From contig JBOHME010000001.1 of the NCBI GenBank assembly GCA_050729795.1, positions 1-64,000 of the forward strand: DNA of 64,000 bases. Reading direction: 5' to 3'. Numbering within the stretch: the first letter of the stretch is position 1; the number at the start of each line of letters is the position of its first letter. The translations under genes were made by a program, and so were the position numbers. This document shows, piece by piece, positions 24,988 to 34,477 of the stretch. Source of the stretch: AP-15 sp050729795 (lineage in GTDB: Bacteria; Pseudomonadota; Alphaproteobacteria; ATCC43930; CGMCC-115725). The notes below the pieces were generated by a model. It made no database searches, was not told where the DNA came from, and was given only the letters and a program-made list of their open reading frames with translations.

Positions 24988-26721
24988 ATGAAGTTCGAGG
25001 CCGCCGCCATGCCCACCGCGCGTGACGCCGCCGACGCGCTGGCGCGCCTCGGCCCGACCTTGATCGCAAGCGGTGCGGTCGACCAGCGCACGCTGGAGCG
25101 GGCACGCCGGGTAGCGTCCGAAACCGGCGGCCGGCTGGACCGGGTGCTGACGCAGCTGGGTCTCGTCAGCGAGCGTGCGCTTGCTGAAGCCTTGGCGCAG
25201 CTCTTTGCCGCCCCGATCGTGGCGCCGGCAGATTATCCCGACACCGCGCTGTTCGTCGACCGCCTGAAGGCGAAGTTTCTGCGCAAGGCGCACGCCTTGC
25301 CGATCACCGATGGCGATGGCGCCGTGCTGGCGATGGCCGACCCGCTCGACGTGTTCACCCGCAACGCGGTGGCGGCGGCGCTCGGCCGGCCGGTGACGGT
25401 CGCGGTCGCGGTGCCGATCGAGCTCGAGGCGGCGTTCGACCGGCTCTATTCGGAGGATAGCGAAGGCGATGGCGGGGCGCTGCTCGACGAGGTGGTTAGC
25501 GATGCCGAGCCAGCCGAGGAAGATGCCGAACGCCTGAAGGACCTGGCCAGCGAGGCACCGGTGATCCGGCTCGTCAACCAGCTGATCGCCCGTGCGGTCG
25601 AAACTCACGCCTCGGACGTCCATCTCGAACCGTTCCCCGACCGGTTGCGGGTTCGCTACCGCTATGACGGCGTCCTGCACGAGATCGAAGCGCCGCCGGC
25701 ACGGCTGCAGGCCGCGGTCATTTCACGGATCAAGATCATGGCCCGGCTCGATATCGCCGAACGCCGGCTGCCGCAGGATGGCCGCATCAAATTGACGGTC
25801 CGTGGCCACGAAATCGACTTCCGGGTCTCGACGATTCCGGCGCTTTATGGCGAAAAGGTCGTGCTGCGGGTGCTCGACCGCACCGCAGTCGAGTTCGACT
25901 ACGAAAAGCTCGGCCTGCCCGATGACATCCGCCAGGGTGTCGAGCGCGCGCTCGACCTGCCCAACGGCATGGTTCTGGTGACCGGGCCGACCGGCAGCGG
26001 CAAGACCACGACGCTCTACACCGGTCTCCTCAAGCTGAACACCGTGGTGCGCAACATCGTCACCGTCGAGGACCCGATCGAATACCAGCTGACCGGCATC
26101 AACCAGATCCAGGTGCGGCCGCAGATCGGGCTCAATTTTGCCAGCCTGCTGCGCTCGATCCTGCGCCAGGATCCGGATGTGATCATGATCGGCGAGATCC
26201 GTGATCTCGAAACCGTGCAGATCGCGGTGCAGGCCGCACTGACCGGGCATCTCGTGCTGTCGACGCTGCACACCAACTCGGCGGCAGCGACGATGACCCG
26301 GCTGCGCGATATGGGGCTCGAAGATTACCTCTTGACCGCGACGCTGAAGGCGGTGCTGGCGCAGCGCCTGGTGCGCCGGCTGTGCCCGCGATGCAAGACG
26401 CCCGAAGCCGCACCGGAAGCGTTGCGCGAGCGCTTCGGCCTCGACCGGCTGGCCGGCAACCGCCCTATCATGCTCTATCATCCGAAAGGCTGCCCCGAAT
26501 GCCGCGGCACCGGGTTCCGCGGGCGCCGTGCGATCGCCGAGCTCCTGGTGCCCAGCCGCACGATCGACCGGCTGATCTTCGATGGCGCCGACGACAGCGC
26601 GATCGAGCGGGCCGCAGTCGAGGGCGGCATGCGCCCGATCTTCGACAGCGGCATGCTCGCGGTGCTCGACGGCGACACGACGATTGAAGAGGTTGTGCGT
26701 TGCATCCGCGCCGAGGCGTGA
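24988..26721 (+). CDS. gspE: GspE, type II secretion ATPase
   Basis: A 577-residue secretion ATPase. The N-terminal domain (about 1-150) holds the GspE/PilB N1 fold. The core has Walker A GPTGSGKTTTLYT, an Asp box (VTVEDPIEY), Walker B DPDVIMIGEIRD and a His box (STLHTNSAAATMTRL). A tetracysteine zinc motif follows (CPRC...CPEC). It is a cytoplasmic hexamer that powers pseudopilus assembly through GspL and GspF. ATG 24988 has GAGGAA about 11 bases upstream; ATG 25009 is a possible alternative. It opens the gsp operon, and gspF follows after 140 bp. Confidence 0.95.
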   Translation: MKFEAAAMPTARDAADALARLGPTLIASGAVDQRTLERARRVASETGGRLDRVLTQLGLVSERALAEALAQLFAAPIVAPADYPDTALFVDRLKAKFLRKAHALPITDGDGAVLAMADPLDVFTRNAVAAALGRPVTVAVAVPIELEAAFDRLYSEDSEGDGGALLDEVVSDAEPAEEDAERLKDLASEAPVIRLVNQLIARAVETHASDVHLEPFPDRLRVRYRYDGVLHEIEAPPARLQAAVISRIKIMARLDIAERRLPQDGRIKLTVRGHEIDFRVSTIPALYGEKVVLRVLDRTAVEFDYEKLGLPDDIRQGVERALDLPNGMVLVTGPTGSGKTTTLYTGLLKLNTVVRNIVTVEDPIEYQLTGINQIQVRPQIGLNFASLLRSILRQDPDVIMIGEIRDLETVQIAVQAALTGHLVLSTLHTNSAAATMTRLRDMGLEDYLLTATLKAVLAQRLVRRLCPRCKTPEAAPEALRERFGLDRLAGNRPIMLYHPKGCPECRGTGFRGRRAIAELLVPSRTIDRLIFDGADDSAIERAAVEGGMRPIFDSGMLAVLDGDTTIEEVVRCIRAEA

Positions 26722-26861
26722 TGGCCGCCGCATTAGCGGGCCGGCCGGCGGCGTTGCTCGGATCCGGGAGCCCGCATAAGCTGCCGGCGGTTCTTTTTGA
26801 TCCTGCCCGCTTCGGCGCAATCATGATCCCACGGTCATGACCCCCGGGCCGGAGGAATGAG

Positions 26862-28085
26862 ATGCCGTCGTTTCGCTGGTCGGCGATCAACGGTGGCGGC
26901 GAGGTGGTGCGCGGCGTCATGGAGGCGCCCGACCGCATCGCCGTGGTCGAGCGGCTGCAGCGCCAGGGGCAGACCGTGCTGCGTGCCGATCCGGCAAATG
27001 GGCGGCGCGGGCTCGGCGAATTGCTGCAGCTCGAAATCGGCAGTGCCCGCGGTCTCGACAAGAACGCCCTCGGCGAAGCGACGCGCGAGCTGGCAATCAT
27101 GTTGGCCGCGGGGCAGGATCTGGATCGCGCGCTGCGCTTTGTTGTGGACAACACCCGGCATAACCGCGCCCGGGTGATCCTCGGCCGGGTTCGCGACAAG
27201 GTCCGCTCGGGCAGCTCCCTGGCCGCCGCACTCGCCGGCGAACCGCGCAGCTTCTCCAAGCTCTATGTCGGCCTGGTGCGGGCCGGGGAAGCCGGCGGCG
27301 CTCTGCCGGCGGCTCTCGACCGTCTCGCGGCCCTCCTCGAACGCGAGCGCAGCCTGACCGCAAGCCTGCGTGCGGCGCTGATCTACCCGGCGTTGCTGGT
27401 GGTCGCAGCGGTCGGCTCGATTGTGCTGCTGCTCGATTACGTGCTGCCGCAATTCACTCCGATCTTCGAGCAGGCGGGGGCTCAGCTGCCGGCCGCGACG
27501 CAGCTCTTGATGACGCTGGGCAGCGTGGTCGGTGCCGCCACCCCGTGGCTGTTGGCGGCAACGGTTCTTGGCGTCGTCGTCGCTCGCCAATTGCTCGCTC
27601 AGCCCGCCTATCGGCTGCCCTTCGACCGGCTGCTGCTGCGCATCCCGGTTGCCGGCAGCCTGATCCGCGAGACCATCGCCGCCAGACTGACCCGCACTCT
27701 CGGCAGCCTCCTTGAAAACGGCGTGCCGCTGATCGCCGCACTCGGGATCGCCAAGGATGCGCTCGGCAACCTCGCCGCCGCAGAGGCGGTCGAGGCAGCC
27801 TCGCTCGAAGCCAAGGGCGGTGCCGGCCTCGCCCGTCCGCTCGCCGCCGCGAAGGTGTTTCCAGCACGCACGATCCACCTCTTGCAGCTCGGTGAGGAGG
27901 CCGCGCAGTTGGCGGCGATGTCGTTGAAGGCAGCCGATATCCATGACGAGGAAGCGCGGCTGAAGATGCAACGGCTGGTGGCGCTGGCGGTGCCGCTGAT
28001 CACGATCACGATGGGTCTCGCGGTGGCCGGCATCATCACGGCGCTGCTGACGGCGATGCTGAGCCTCAATGACCTCGCTCACTGA
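26862..28085 (+). CDS. gspF: GspF, type II secretion inner-membrane platform protein
   Basis: A 407-residue polytopic protein with two GspF/PilC repeats (about 75-195 and 280-400). The conserved AREL-IMLAAGQDLDRAL and LTRTLGSLLENGVPLIAAL segments mark the start of each. Three hydrophobic segments are seen (ALIYPALLVVAAVGSIVLLL, WLLAATVLGVVVA and the C-terminal LAVPLITITMGLAVAG). It forms the inner-membrane core that couples GspE to pseudopilin addition. GGAGG six bases before ATG 26862 supports the start. Its end overlaps the gspH start by 17 nt. Confidence 0.95.
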   Translation: MPSFRWSAINGGGEVVRGVMEAPDRIAVVERLQRQGQTVLRADPANGRRGLGELLQLEIGSARGLDKNALGEATRELAIMLAAGQDLDRALRFVVDNTRHNRARVILGRVRDKVRSGSSLAAALAGEPRSFSKLYVGLVRAGEAGGALPAALDRLAALLERERSLTASLRAALIYPALLVVAAVGSIVLLLDYVLPQFTPIFEQAGAQLPAATQLLMTLGSVVGAATPWLLAATVLGVVVARQLLAQPAYRLPFDRLLLRIPVAGSLIRETIAARLTRTLGSLLENGVPLIAALGIAKDALGNLAAAEAVEAASLEAKGGAGLARPLAAAKVFPARTIHLLQLGEEAAQLAAMSLKAADIHDEEARLKMQRLVALAVPLITITMGLAVAGIITALLTAMLSLNDLAH

Positions 28086-28569
28086 GCCAGGCGCGTCGGC
28101 AAGCGGCGGCCGCGATGACGAGGTTGGCAAGGCGGCGGGCGGCTTCACGCTGATCGAGCTCCTGGTGGTGCTGGCGGTGATCGGCTTCACGCTGGCGCTG
28201 TTTGTTGGCTACCGGGCGCCGTGGAGCCGGTCGCTGGGGCTCCACGGCACCGCCACCGAGCTTGCCTCCGAGCTGCGCCTGGCCCGCTCGCAGGCGATCG
28301 CCGACAACCATACGGTGACCCTGGCGCTCGATCTCGCCGACCATCGCTACCGGGTCGGCAACGCGCTGCCGCAGCCGCTGCCGGCAAAGCTGGCGATCGG
28401 ACTGCTGACGGTCAATGGTGAGAAGCTCAGTGCCAGCGCCGGCGATATCCGCTTCAACCCCGATGGCAGCTCGACCGGCGGTCGGATCACATTGGCCGAT
28501 GGAGGGCACCGGGTCGCGGTCGGGGTCGATTGGCTGACCGGCCGGGTCACCGTCGCCGATGAGCATTGA
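28069..28569 (+). CDS. gspH: GspH, minor pseudopilin
   Basis: A 166-residue pseudopilin. The prepilin cleavage motif is GG|FTLIELLVVLAVIG, with the glutamate at +5 and a typical hydrophobic helix. The leader before it is unusually long (25 residues, MTSLTEPGASASGGRDD...), so a shorter start is possible but I find no better codon. The C-terminal part (SELRLARSQAIADNHTV, then GDIRFNPDGSSTGGRITL) is characteristic of GspH/FimT. It overlaps gspF by 17 nt and gspI by 11 nt, so the genes are translated as a coupled string. Confidence 0.92.
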   Translation: MTSLTEPGASASGGRDDEVGKAAGGFTLIELLVVLAVIGFTLALFVGYRAPWSRSLGLHGTATELASELRLARSQAIADNHTVTLALDLADHRYRVGNALPQPLPAKLAIGLLTVNGEKLSASAGDIRFNPDGSSTGGRITLADGGHRVAVGVDWLTGRVTVADEH

Positions 28570-28981
28570 GCGGGCACCGGCCGCGGCCGGCTTCACCTTG
28601 CTCGAAGTCGTGGTCGCGCTGGCGATCGCGTCGCTGGCGCTGGTCGCGCTGTTTCAGGCCGGCAGCGGCGGGCTGTTTGCGGTCGATACCGCGGCACGGG
28701 CCGAAGAAGCGCTGCAGCGCGCCCAGTCCCACCTCGCCGCGGTCGGCCGCGACGCCGGCCTCATCCAAGGCGACACCAGCGGCGATGATGGTGGCGGCTA
28801 TCGCTGGCAGCTGCGGGTGCAGCCGGTCAGCCAGCGGCCCGGGCTGGCCGCCGACGGGGTCACCGCGCAGAATACGATCCTCTACGATGTCGAGGTCGCG
28901 ATCACCTGGCGACAGCAGGGCCATCAGCGGGCGGTCGTGCTGCGCACGCTTCGGCTCGGCACCAGCGGCGCCGGCAGCTGA
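28559..28981 (+). CDS. gspI: GspI, minor pseudopilin
   Basis: A 140-residue pseudopilin with leader MSIERAPAAAG and mature start FTLLEVVVALAIASLALVAL (Glu at +5). The size and the GspI-like short globular domain, ending in a WRQQG...VVLRTLRLG strand, fit the minor pseudopilin that nucleates the tip complex with GspJ and GspK. ATG 28559 lies inside the end of gspH, and gspJ follows one base after its stop. Confidence 0.9.
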   Translation: MSIERAPAAAGFTLLEVVVALAIASLALVALFQAGSGGLFAVDTAARAEEALQRAQSHLAAVGRDAGLIQGDTSGDDGGGYRWQLRVQPVSQRPGLAADGVTAQNTILYDVEVAITWRQQGHQRAVVLRTLRLGTSGAGS

Positions 28982-28982
28982 G

Positions 28983-29630
28983 ATGGCGATAGGTGAGTTC
29001 CGGATCGGCAAATCGGCCGAGGCCGGCCCCTCAATGGGCAGGCAGAGCGGCTTCACGCTGCTCGAAATGCTGGTTGTCGTCGTGGTCCTGGGATTGCTCA
29101 TGATCGGGCTCACCCAGGGTGTGCGGGCCGGGCTCGCGCTGTGGCATGCGCAGCAGCGCCGCCTCGACGAGACCGCCGAGCTCGATTCATCGGCGCGCCT
29201 GTTGCGTAATCTGCTGACCGGCATCGCAGCAGCGTCGGCGAGCGGGCTCGCCGGTGGCGCTGACGCCGAAGCGATCCACGGGCAAAGCGACCAGCTGAGC
29301 TTTGTCGGCGACATGCCGACCGGTCTCGGCACCACGCGCCACGCCGACCTCACGATCGCGCTGCAAAGACATCGCCTGGTGCTGATCTGGAAACCGCAGC
29401 AGCACGAGCTGTCGATCGGACCACCACCAAAACCGACTGTGACCGAGTTGATCTCCGGAGTTCGCCGGCTCGCCATCGCCTATTGGGGCTCGACCGCTCC
29501 GGACCAGCCGGCCGCCTGGCAGAGCCAGTGGGACGGTGCGACCGCACCAGCACTGATCCGCATCCGCGTCACCTTTGCCAAGGGGGACCGGCGCCGTTGG
29601 CCCGATCTGATCGTCGCTCCGCAGCTTTGA
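28983..29630 (+). CDS. gspJ: GspJ, minor pseudopilin
   Basis: A 215-residue pseudopilin. The cleavage site is QSG|FTLLEMLVVVVVLGLLM. ATG 28983 lies one base after the gspI stop; an internal ATG at 29034 would leave a short six-residue leader (MGRQSG) and may be the true start. The rest has the GspJ beta-rich domain, with LLRNLLTGIAAAS following the helix and a C-terminal PALIRIRVTFAKGDRRRWPDL. It is the last gene before a 287-bp gap within the gsp cluster. Confidence 0.9.
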   Translation: MAIGEFRIGKSAEAGPSMGRQSGFTLLEMLVVVVVLGLLMIGLTQGVRAGLALWHAQQRRLDETAELDSSARLLRNLLTGIAAASASGLAGGADAEAIHGQSDQLSFVGDMPTGLGTTRHADLTIALQRHRLVLIWKPQQHELSIGPPPKPTVTELISGVRRLAIAYWGSTAPDQPAAWQSQWDGATAPALIRIRVTFAKGDRRRWPDLIVAPQL

Positions 29631-29917
29631 GCGGTGCGGGCGATTCGCAAAACGCCGGCGGGCGCAGCAGCATCGCCTTGTCTGAGGATGCAGATGCCGC
29701 AAGAACCTGCAAGATCGATACCCTCATAACGGGATAATTGTGGCAGGACGAGGGGTTGATAGCCGATTGCGTCACCGCAAACGCCTTGAAGGGGCCATAT
29801 TCCGACCGTTTCTTGCCGGCGACAAGGGCGGCGCGTGTCAGCCTTTGCCGCGCGTCCGGCGCTCTGTAGCATGACAGCCCAGCTTCGGGCGGATTTGGAT
29901 CGGCACGGTTCCGGGTC
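29631..29917. other. 287-bp gap between gspJ and gspL
   Basis: No gene is supported here on either strand. This is the only sizeable non-coding gap between the rightward gsp genes, so it probably carries a second promoter or an mRNA processing or attenuation site for gspL-M-N-D-K. I see no clear rho-independent terminator and no convincing -35/-10 pair. Confidence 0.45.
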
Positions 29918-30955
29918 ATGGTGCGCGAGTTTTTCAGCTGGTGGTTCGGTCAGCTGACCGAGCTTTTGCCCCAGCGGTTGCGCCGTTCCGATCCCACCGC
30001 AGCGGACGCGACGGTAATCACGCCGGTTGCGGCCGAAGACGGTGATTTCGGCGCCGTCACGGTCGGCTTGCGGCGCGGCGGCAAGGAAACCCCGCTCGGA
30101 CGTTTCACGCTCGGCGAGCCAGGGCTCGCCGGGCTGCCGCGTTCGCCGGGCAAGCCTGCGGTGCTGCGGCTTGGTGAGTCGGAGGTGCTGGGCAAGACAT
30201 TGGTGTTGCCGCTCGCCGCCGAGCGCGAGGTCGATCAAGCCCTGATCTTCGAAATGGATCGGGAAACCCCGTTCAAGGTCGAGGAGCTTTACTGGAACCA
30301 CCGCATCGCGGCGGCAGACCGGGCGAGCGGGCGCTTGTCGGTGCGCTTGCTGCTGATCCCAAAGGCGCGGCTCGACCGGTTATTGGCGTATCTGCGGCAG
30401 TCGGGCATGGCGCCGGCGCGGGCGGAAATCGCTGACGGGCCCGATATCGGCTGCTGGCTGCCGCTCGACGGCGATGGGCGCCCCGCGCATTCCTTTCTCG
30501 AACGTCTGGTCAGACCGGCGGCGATCGGCTGTGCGGCTCTCGCGGCCGCCGCGATTGTCATTCCGTTCGCTCGCCAGTCGGCGGCGATGGCGGCGCTCGA
30601 TCGCCAGCTCGCCATCGGCCGCACGGCGGCGGCGGAAGCCGACACTTTGCGCCAGGAGATCCGCCGGCTGTCGGGGAGCGCAGATCTCATCCAGAAGGAG
30701 CGCGACAAGGCCGGGCAACCGCTGGCGGTGCTGGCCGCGGCGACCCGCGTGCTGCCGGATGACAGCTATCTGACCGAGCTGGAGCTGCGCCAGCGCAAGC
30801 TGACGATGAGCGGCCGCTCGGCGGCAGCGGCCCGGTTGATCGCGGCGTTTGCCGCCAACCCCGAATTTCGCAATCCGGCATTCGCCGCACCGGTCACCCG
30901 GATCGAGGCGCTCCACCAGGAAATTTTCACCATCATTACGGAGGTAGCGCCGTAA
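29918..30955 (+). CDS. gspL: GspL-like protein with PilN domain
   Basis: A 345-residue bitopic protein. The start MVREFFSWWFGQLTELLPQR resembles GspL/PilN-domain proteins of alphaproteobacterial T2SS loci. Residues about 75-190 form the cytoplasmic region (EVDQALIFEMDRETPF). One membrane helix (AAIGCAALAAAAIVIPFA) sits near residue 205, then a coiled segment and a periplasmic ferredoxin-like PilN domain (LPDDSYLTELELRQRKLTMSG). It should link the GspE ATPase to GspM. No strong ribosome site precedes ATG 29918. gspM begins 14 bp after its stop. Confidence 0.87.
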   Translation: MVREFFSWWFGQLTELLPQRLRRSDPTAADATVITPVAAEDGDFGAVTVGLRRGGKETPLGRFTLGEPGLAGLPRSPGKPAVLRLGESEVLGKTLVLPLAAEREVDQALIFEMDRETPFKVEELYWNHRIAAADRASGRLSVRLLLIPKARLDRLLAYLRQSGMAPARAEIADGPDIGCWLPLDGDGRPAHSFLERLVRPAAIGCAALAAAAIVIPFARQSAAMAALDRQLAIGRTAAAEADTLRQEIRRLSGSADLIQKERDKAGQPLAVLAAATRVLPDDSYLTELELRQRKLTMSGRSAAAARLIAAFAANPEFRNPAFAAPVTRIEALHQEIFTIITEVAP

Positions 30956-30969
30956 TTTCGCTCACCGCC

Positions 30970-31560
30970 ATGCCGACCGGCCGACGCGGCCGCTTTCTGG
31001 CATTGGGCTTGGTCCTGGTCACGTTGGGAGGCGTCTACTTTGTGGCCGCGGCTCCGCTGGTCGATCTTTATGCGCAACGCCAGGAGCGGCTGGAGGACGG
31101 CCGCATGCTGCTGCCCCGGTTGCAGGCTACGACCGCGGCCTTGCCGGAGCTGCGGGCGCGGGTGGCGTTGCTGCGCGCGGCCGCGCGGATCCGCAAGGTG
31201 ACGCTCGACGGCGCCAGCGACGCGATCGCCTCGGCCAATCTGCAGAGCCGGATCGAAGGTTTTGCCACCGCGGTCGGGGCGACAATCGGCAGCACCGAGA
31301 GCCTGCCAGGCGAAACTCGCGACGGCTACCGCCGCATCGGTCTGCGCTTTGCGCTGAACGGACCATACGAGACCCTGATACGACTTTTGACCAAGCTCGA
31401 AGAAGCGACACCGCCTCTGATCGTCGACAATTTGCAGATCCACGGGGTGCTGCGGCGACCGGGATTGCCGGCCGATGCCGAGACCGATCCCGGTCTCGAT
31501 GCCGGTCTCGACGTCTACGGGTTCCGCAGCGCTGACAAGACGGCCGCGAACCTGCGATGA
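30970..31560 (+). CDS. gspM: GspM-like protein (GspMb type)
   Basis: A 196-residue protein with one N-terminal membrane helix (FLALGLVLVTLGGVYFVAAA), a coiled stretch (LYAQRQERLEDGRMLLPRL) and a periplasmic ferredoxin-like domain (YRRIGLRFALNGPYETLIRLL). This is the GspMb/PilO-like form that pairs with the GspL PilN domain. Its stop overlaps the next start by 4 nt. Confidence 0.85.
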   Translation: MPTGRRGRFLALGLVLVTLGGVYFVAAAPLVDLYAQRQERLEDGRMLLPRLQATTAALPELRARVALLRAAARIRKVTLDGASDAIASANLQSRIEGFATAVGATIGSTESLPGETRDGYRRIGLRFALNGPYETLIRLLTKLEEATPPLIVDNLQIHGVLRRPGLPADAETDPGLDAGLDVYGFRSADKTAANLR

Positions 31561-32174
31561 TCGATCGCTTGACCCTGCCGCTGCTGCTTTTCCTGTGCGG
31601 GCTGTTCGCGGCGATCGTTGTCGCCGAGCTGCGGCCCAGCCCGGCGCAACCGACCCAAGCAAGCGTGACAATACCGGCGCCGAGCCCGCTCCCGGCTCCG
31701 CCGCCGCGAGGGATGGATAGCGGCTACGACACGCTGATGGCGACCGCCCTCGCCCGCCCGCTGTTCAGCAGCACCCGGCGTCCCCCTCGGGGGAACAGCA
31801 CCGATCAGGCCGACGATACGGGGCTCGCCGATACCCGGCTGGCCGGGATCGTGATCACGCCGGGCCATCGCATCGCGATTTTCGCCCCGACCGACGCCAA
31901 GGCGGTGACCGTGACCGAAGGTCAAACAGTCGGCAGCTGGCGGGTCGAGAGCATCACCCCGCTCGAGGTGTCATTGAGCGGGCCCGACGGGACCAAGACA
32001 CTGCAGCCGAAATTCGATCCGAACCTGGCCCCGCCCACCACCCCGCCGCTGGTCAACCGGCCGGCCGAGCCCGGTGGGCCACCATTCGCGGCGGTTCGGC
32101 CAGGTATCCGGCCGGGGTACCCGCCCTTCTTCAACCGCGGGCCGCCGCGCCCGGGTCTGCGGGGGCGCCCGTGA
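31557..32174 (+). CDS. GspN/GspC-like type II secretion connector
   Basis: A 205-residue protein with an N-terminal membrane helix (LTLPLLLFLCGLFAAIVVAE), a Pro-rich linker and a small beta domain. That domain (ALARPLFSSTRRPP...LAGIVITPGHRIAIFAP...VGSWRVESITPLEVSLSGPDG) has the shape of the GspC homology region. The C-terminus is Pro/Gly/Arg-rich. No PDZ domain is present and no separate gspC exists in the cluster. It may therefore do the GspC job of bridging inner membrane and secretin; GspN is the other usual name. It overlaps gspM and gspD by 4 nt each. Confidence 0.72.
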   Translation: MIDRLTLPLLLFLCGLFAAIVVAELRPSPAQPTQASVTIPAPSPLPAPPPRGMDSGYDTLMATALARPLFSSTRRPPRGNSTDQADDTGLADTRLAGIVITPGHRIAIFAPTDAKAVTVTEGQTVGSWRVESITPLEVSLSGPDGTKTLQPKFDPNLAPPTTPPLVNRPAEPGGPPFAAVRPGIRPGYPPFFNRGPPRPGLRGRP

Positions 32175-34477
32175 GCGGACCCCGGCGGATCGCGGTGCTG
32201 CTGGCAGCGGCCGCAGCGCTGGCGACGCTGGTCGGCTGTCAGGTGCGGCCAACGCCCAGCCTCGCCCCGCTCGAGCAGCCGGCGGCGCTGCAGCCGGCGG
32301 CACCGCGGGTCAGCGGCGAGATCCCGCAGCCCCATCTTCAGCAGCGGGTCTTTGAGGACATGCGGCGCCCGGTGAGCACCCCGGCCGGCACCTCGGCGCC
32401 GCCGCCGCCCGGTGTCGCCACCGCACCGAGCGGCGATGTCACTCTCAATTTCGTCGATACCGACATTCGCGAGATCGCCCGCACCATTCTCGGCACCACA
32501 CTAAAGCTCGATTTCACGATCGACCCCGCGGTGCACGGAACCGGGTCGATCGAGACCGCAACACCGCTGCCTCGCTCGGCGCTGCTGCCGGCGCTCGAAA
32601 CCATGCTCAACCAGAATGGCGCGACCCTGGTGCAGCGTGGCGGGCTCTACGCCGTGGTGCCGATCGCCGTCGGTGCCGTCAGCAACCAGGCCGGCGGGGC
32701 GAGCCCGATCGGCGCCGGCGCTCAGGTCATCCCGCTGCGCTACACCTCTGCCAAGGATTTGGCCAAAATCCTCGAACCCTATGTCGGCGAAGGCGGCAAG
32801 ATCGCCGCTGATCCGGCGCGCAACGCCATCCTGGTAACCGGTGATGCGGCGGTGCGCGAAACGCTGGTGAGCTTGATCCGGGCGTTCGACATCGATCTCT
32901 TGTCGGGACGCTCCTACGCGCTGTTTCCGGTCGGCGACGGCGACCCGGCCAAGATCGCCGGCGAGCTCGAAAAAGTGATGCAGGCGCAATCCGACGCCCC
33001 GCTCGGCGGCATTGTCCAGGTGCTGCCGATAGAGCAGGTCAACGCCGTTCTCGTGGTCTCCTCGCAGCCGCGCTACATCAATGATGCGCGGCGGTTCTTC
33101 ACCCTCGCCGAGCGGGTCGAAGACGCCACTGCGCGAACCTGGCACGTCTACTATGTGCAGAACGGCCAAAGTGCGGATCTCGAAAACCTGCTGCAGCGGG
33201 CATTCACCCCGGGCCACGTGTCGCCGACCCCGCCCCCGCCCGGCAGCACTGCGCCCGGCGCCGGGCAGCAGATGGTCGGCTTTGGCAACACCGCGGGCGG
33301 GACAGCGGGGAGCAGCTCGGGCGGGATCACCGGGCTTGGCGGCGGCGCCGGAGGAACCAGCGGTTTTGGCGGGGCGGGCGGCGGCACGACCGGGCAGACT
33401 GGCGCTGGCGGCGGAACCCCAGGCGGACTCGGCTCTGCCATCCCTGCCGCGACCACGACAACCGCGGCAGCAACGACACCGGCGACCGAGCCGTTATCGA
33501 CCGAGACCGGCGGTGAGGGAGCCGGCGCCGAGAACCGGATCCGGATCATCGCCAACCAGACCAACAACGCGTTGTTGATCTATGCAACGCCAAACGAATA
33601 CTCGGTCATCGAAGGGATGCTGCACAAGATCGACGTCGTGCCGCTGCAGGTGCTGATCGAGGCCACCATCGCCGAGGTTGATCTCAACGACCAGCTGCAG
33701 TACGGGACGCAATTCTTCTTCAAGACCGACCATATTGCAGAAACACTGGGAACACCATCGCCGTCGAGCTTTCCATCGTTGACAAGCTTGAGCTTTCCAT
33801 CGACTTCGCCATACTTTATCTTGAGCAAGTCGCCGAATTTTGCGCTGGCGGCGTTGGCCGATGTGACCAAGGTCAAGGTGCTGTCGGCGCCGGAGGTCAT
33901 GGTCCTCGACAACCAGCCGGCGCGGCTGCAGGTCGGCCAGCAGGTGCCGGTCCTGACCCAGACGCAGCAGAGCACGCTGACCGCGGGTGCTCCGGTCGTC
34001 AACAGTGTCGATTATTATGCAACCGGAGTGATCATGCAGGTGACGCCGCGCGTCAATACCGGCGGTCTCGTCACCCTCGACATCGCTCAGGAAGTCAGCG
34101 ATGTCGCTCAGGCGGCGACCAACACGGTGACCGGCTCTCCGACCTTCGACGATCAGGTGTTCCGCACCCGGGTCGCGGTTCAGGACGGACAGACCGTCGG
34201 TCTCGCCGGATTGATCCGCGACAACGTCTCGCAGGGCAACGCCGGGCTGCCGTTCCTCAAGGATATCCCGGTGCTCGGCACGCTGTTTTCGACGCAGGCC
34301 AACTCGCGGATGCGCACCGAGCTATTGGTGTTGATCACCCCGCACGTGATCCACGACCAGCGTGACGCACGGACCTTGACCGAGGATCTGCGCAGCCAGC
34401 TGATCAATGCCGGGCTGGTCCCGCAACAGGTGGAGCATCAGGGCGCCTCGGGCTCGGCCAACCCCAACGGGCTGTGA
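32171..34477 (+). CDS. gspD: GspD, outer-membrane secretin
   Basis: A 768-residue secretin starting at GTG 32171 (GTGA overlap with the previous stop). The signal peptide ends in a lipobox, LVGC, with Cys23 to be lipidated. N0/N1-N3 domains follow (VTLNFVDTDIREIARTIL, then VIPLRYTSAKDLAKIL and two more). A Gly/Thr/Ala-rich low-complexity linker of about 90 residues (near 355-445) is inserted in the N3 region. The C-terminal secretin core has VPVLTQTQQSTLTAG and GLPFLKDIPVLGTLFS. It forms the gated outer-membrane channel. The long Gly-rich insert is a normal but length-variable feature of N3. Confidence 0.95.
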   Translation: MSGPRRIAVLLAAAAALATLVGCQVRPTPSLAPLEQPAALQPAAPRVSGEIPQPHLQQRVFEDMRRPVSTPAGTSAPPPPGVATAPSGDVTLNFVDTDIREIARTILGTTLKLDFTIDPAVHGTGSIETATPLPRSALLPALETMLNQNGATLVQRGGLYAVVPIAVGAVSNQAGGASPIGAGAQVIPLRYTSAKDLAKILEPYVGEGGKIAADPARNAILVTGDAAVRETLVSLIRAFDIDLLSGRSYALFPVGDGDPAKIAGELEKVMQAQSDAPLGGIVQVLPIEQVNAVLVVSSQPRYINDARRFFTLAERVEDATARTWHVYYVQNGQSADLENLLQRAFTPGHVSPTPPPPGSTAPGAGQQMVGFGNTAGGTAGSSSGGITGLGGGAGGTSGFGGAGGGTTGQTGAGGGTPGGLGSAIPAATTTTAAATTPATEPLSTETGGEGAGAENRIRIIANQTNNALLIYATPNEYSVIEGMLHKIDVVPLQVLIEATIAEVDLNDQLQYGTQFFFKTDHIAETLGTPSPSSFPSLTSLSFPSTSPYFILSKSPNFALAALADVTKVKVLSAPEVMVLDNQPARLQVGQQVPVLTQTQQSTLTAGAPVVNSVDYYATGVIMQVTPRVNTGGLVTLDIAQEVSDVAQAATNTVTGSPTFDDQVFRTRVAVQDGQTVGLAGLIRDNVSQGNAGLPFLKDIPVLGTLFSTQANSRMRTELLVLITPHVIHDQRDARTLTEDLRSQLINAGLVPQQVEHQGASGSANPNGL

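Noticed and set aside
29569..29919. 116-codon minus-strand frame across the gspJ-gspL gap
   Set aside because: Mostly antisense to gspJ with random composition; no support for a gene in the gap.
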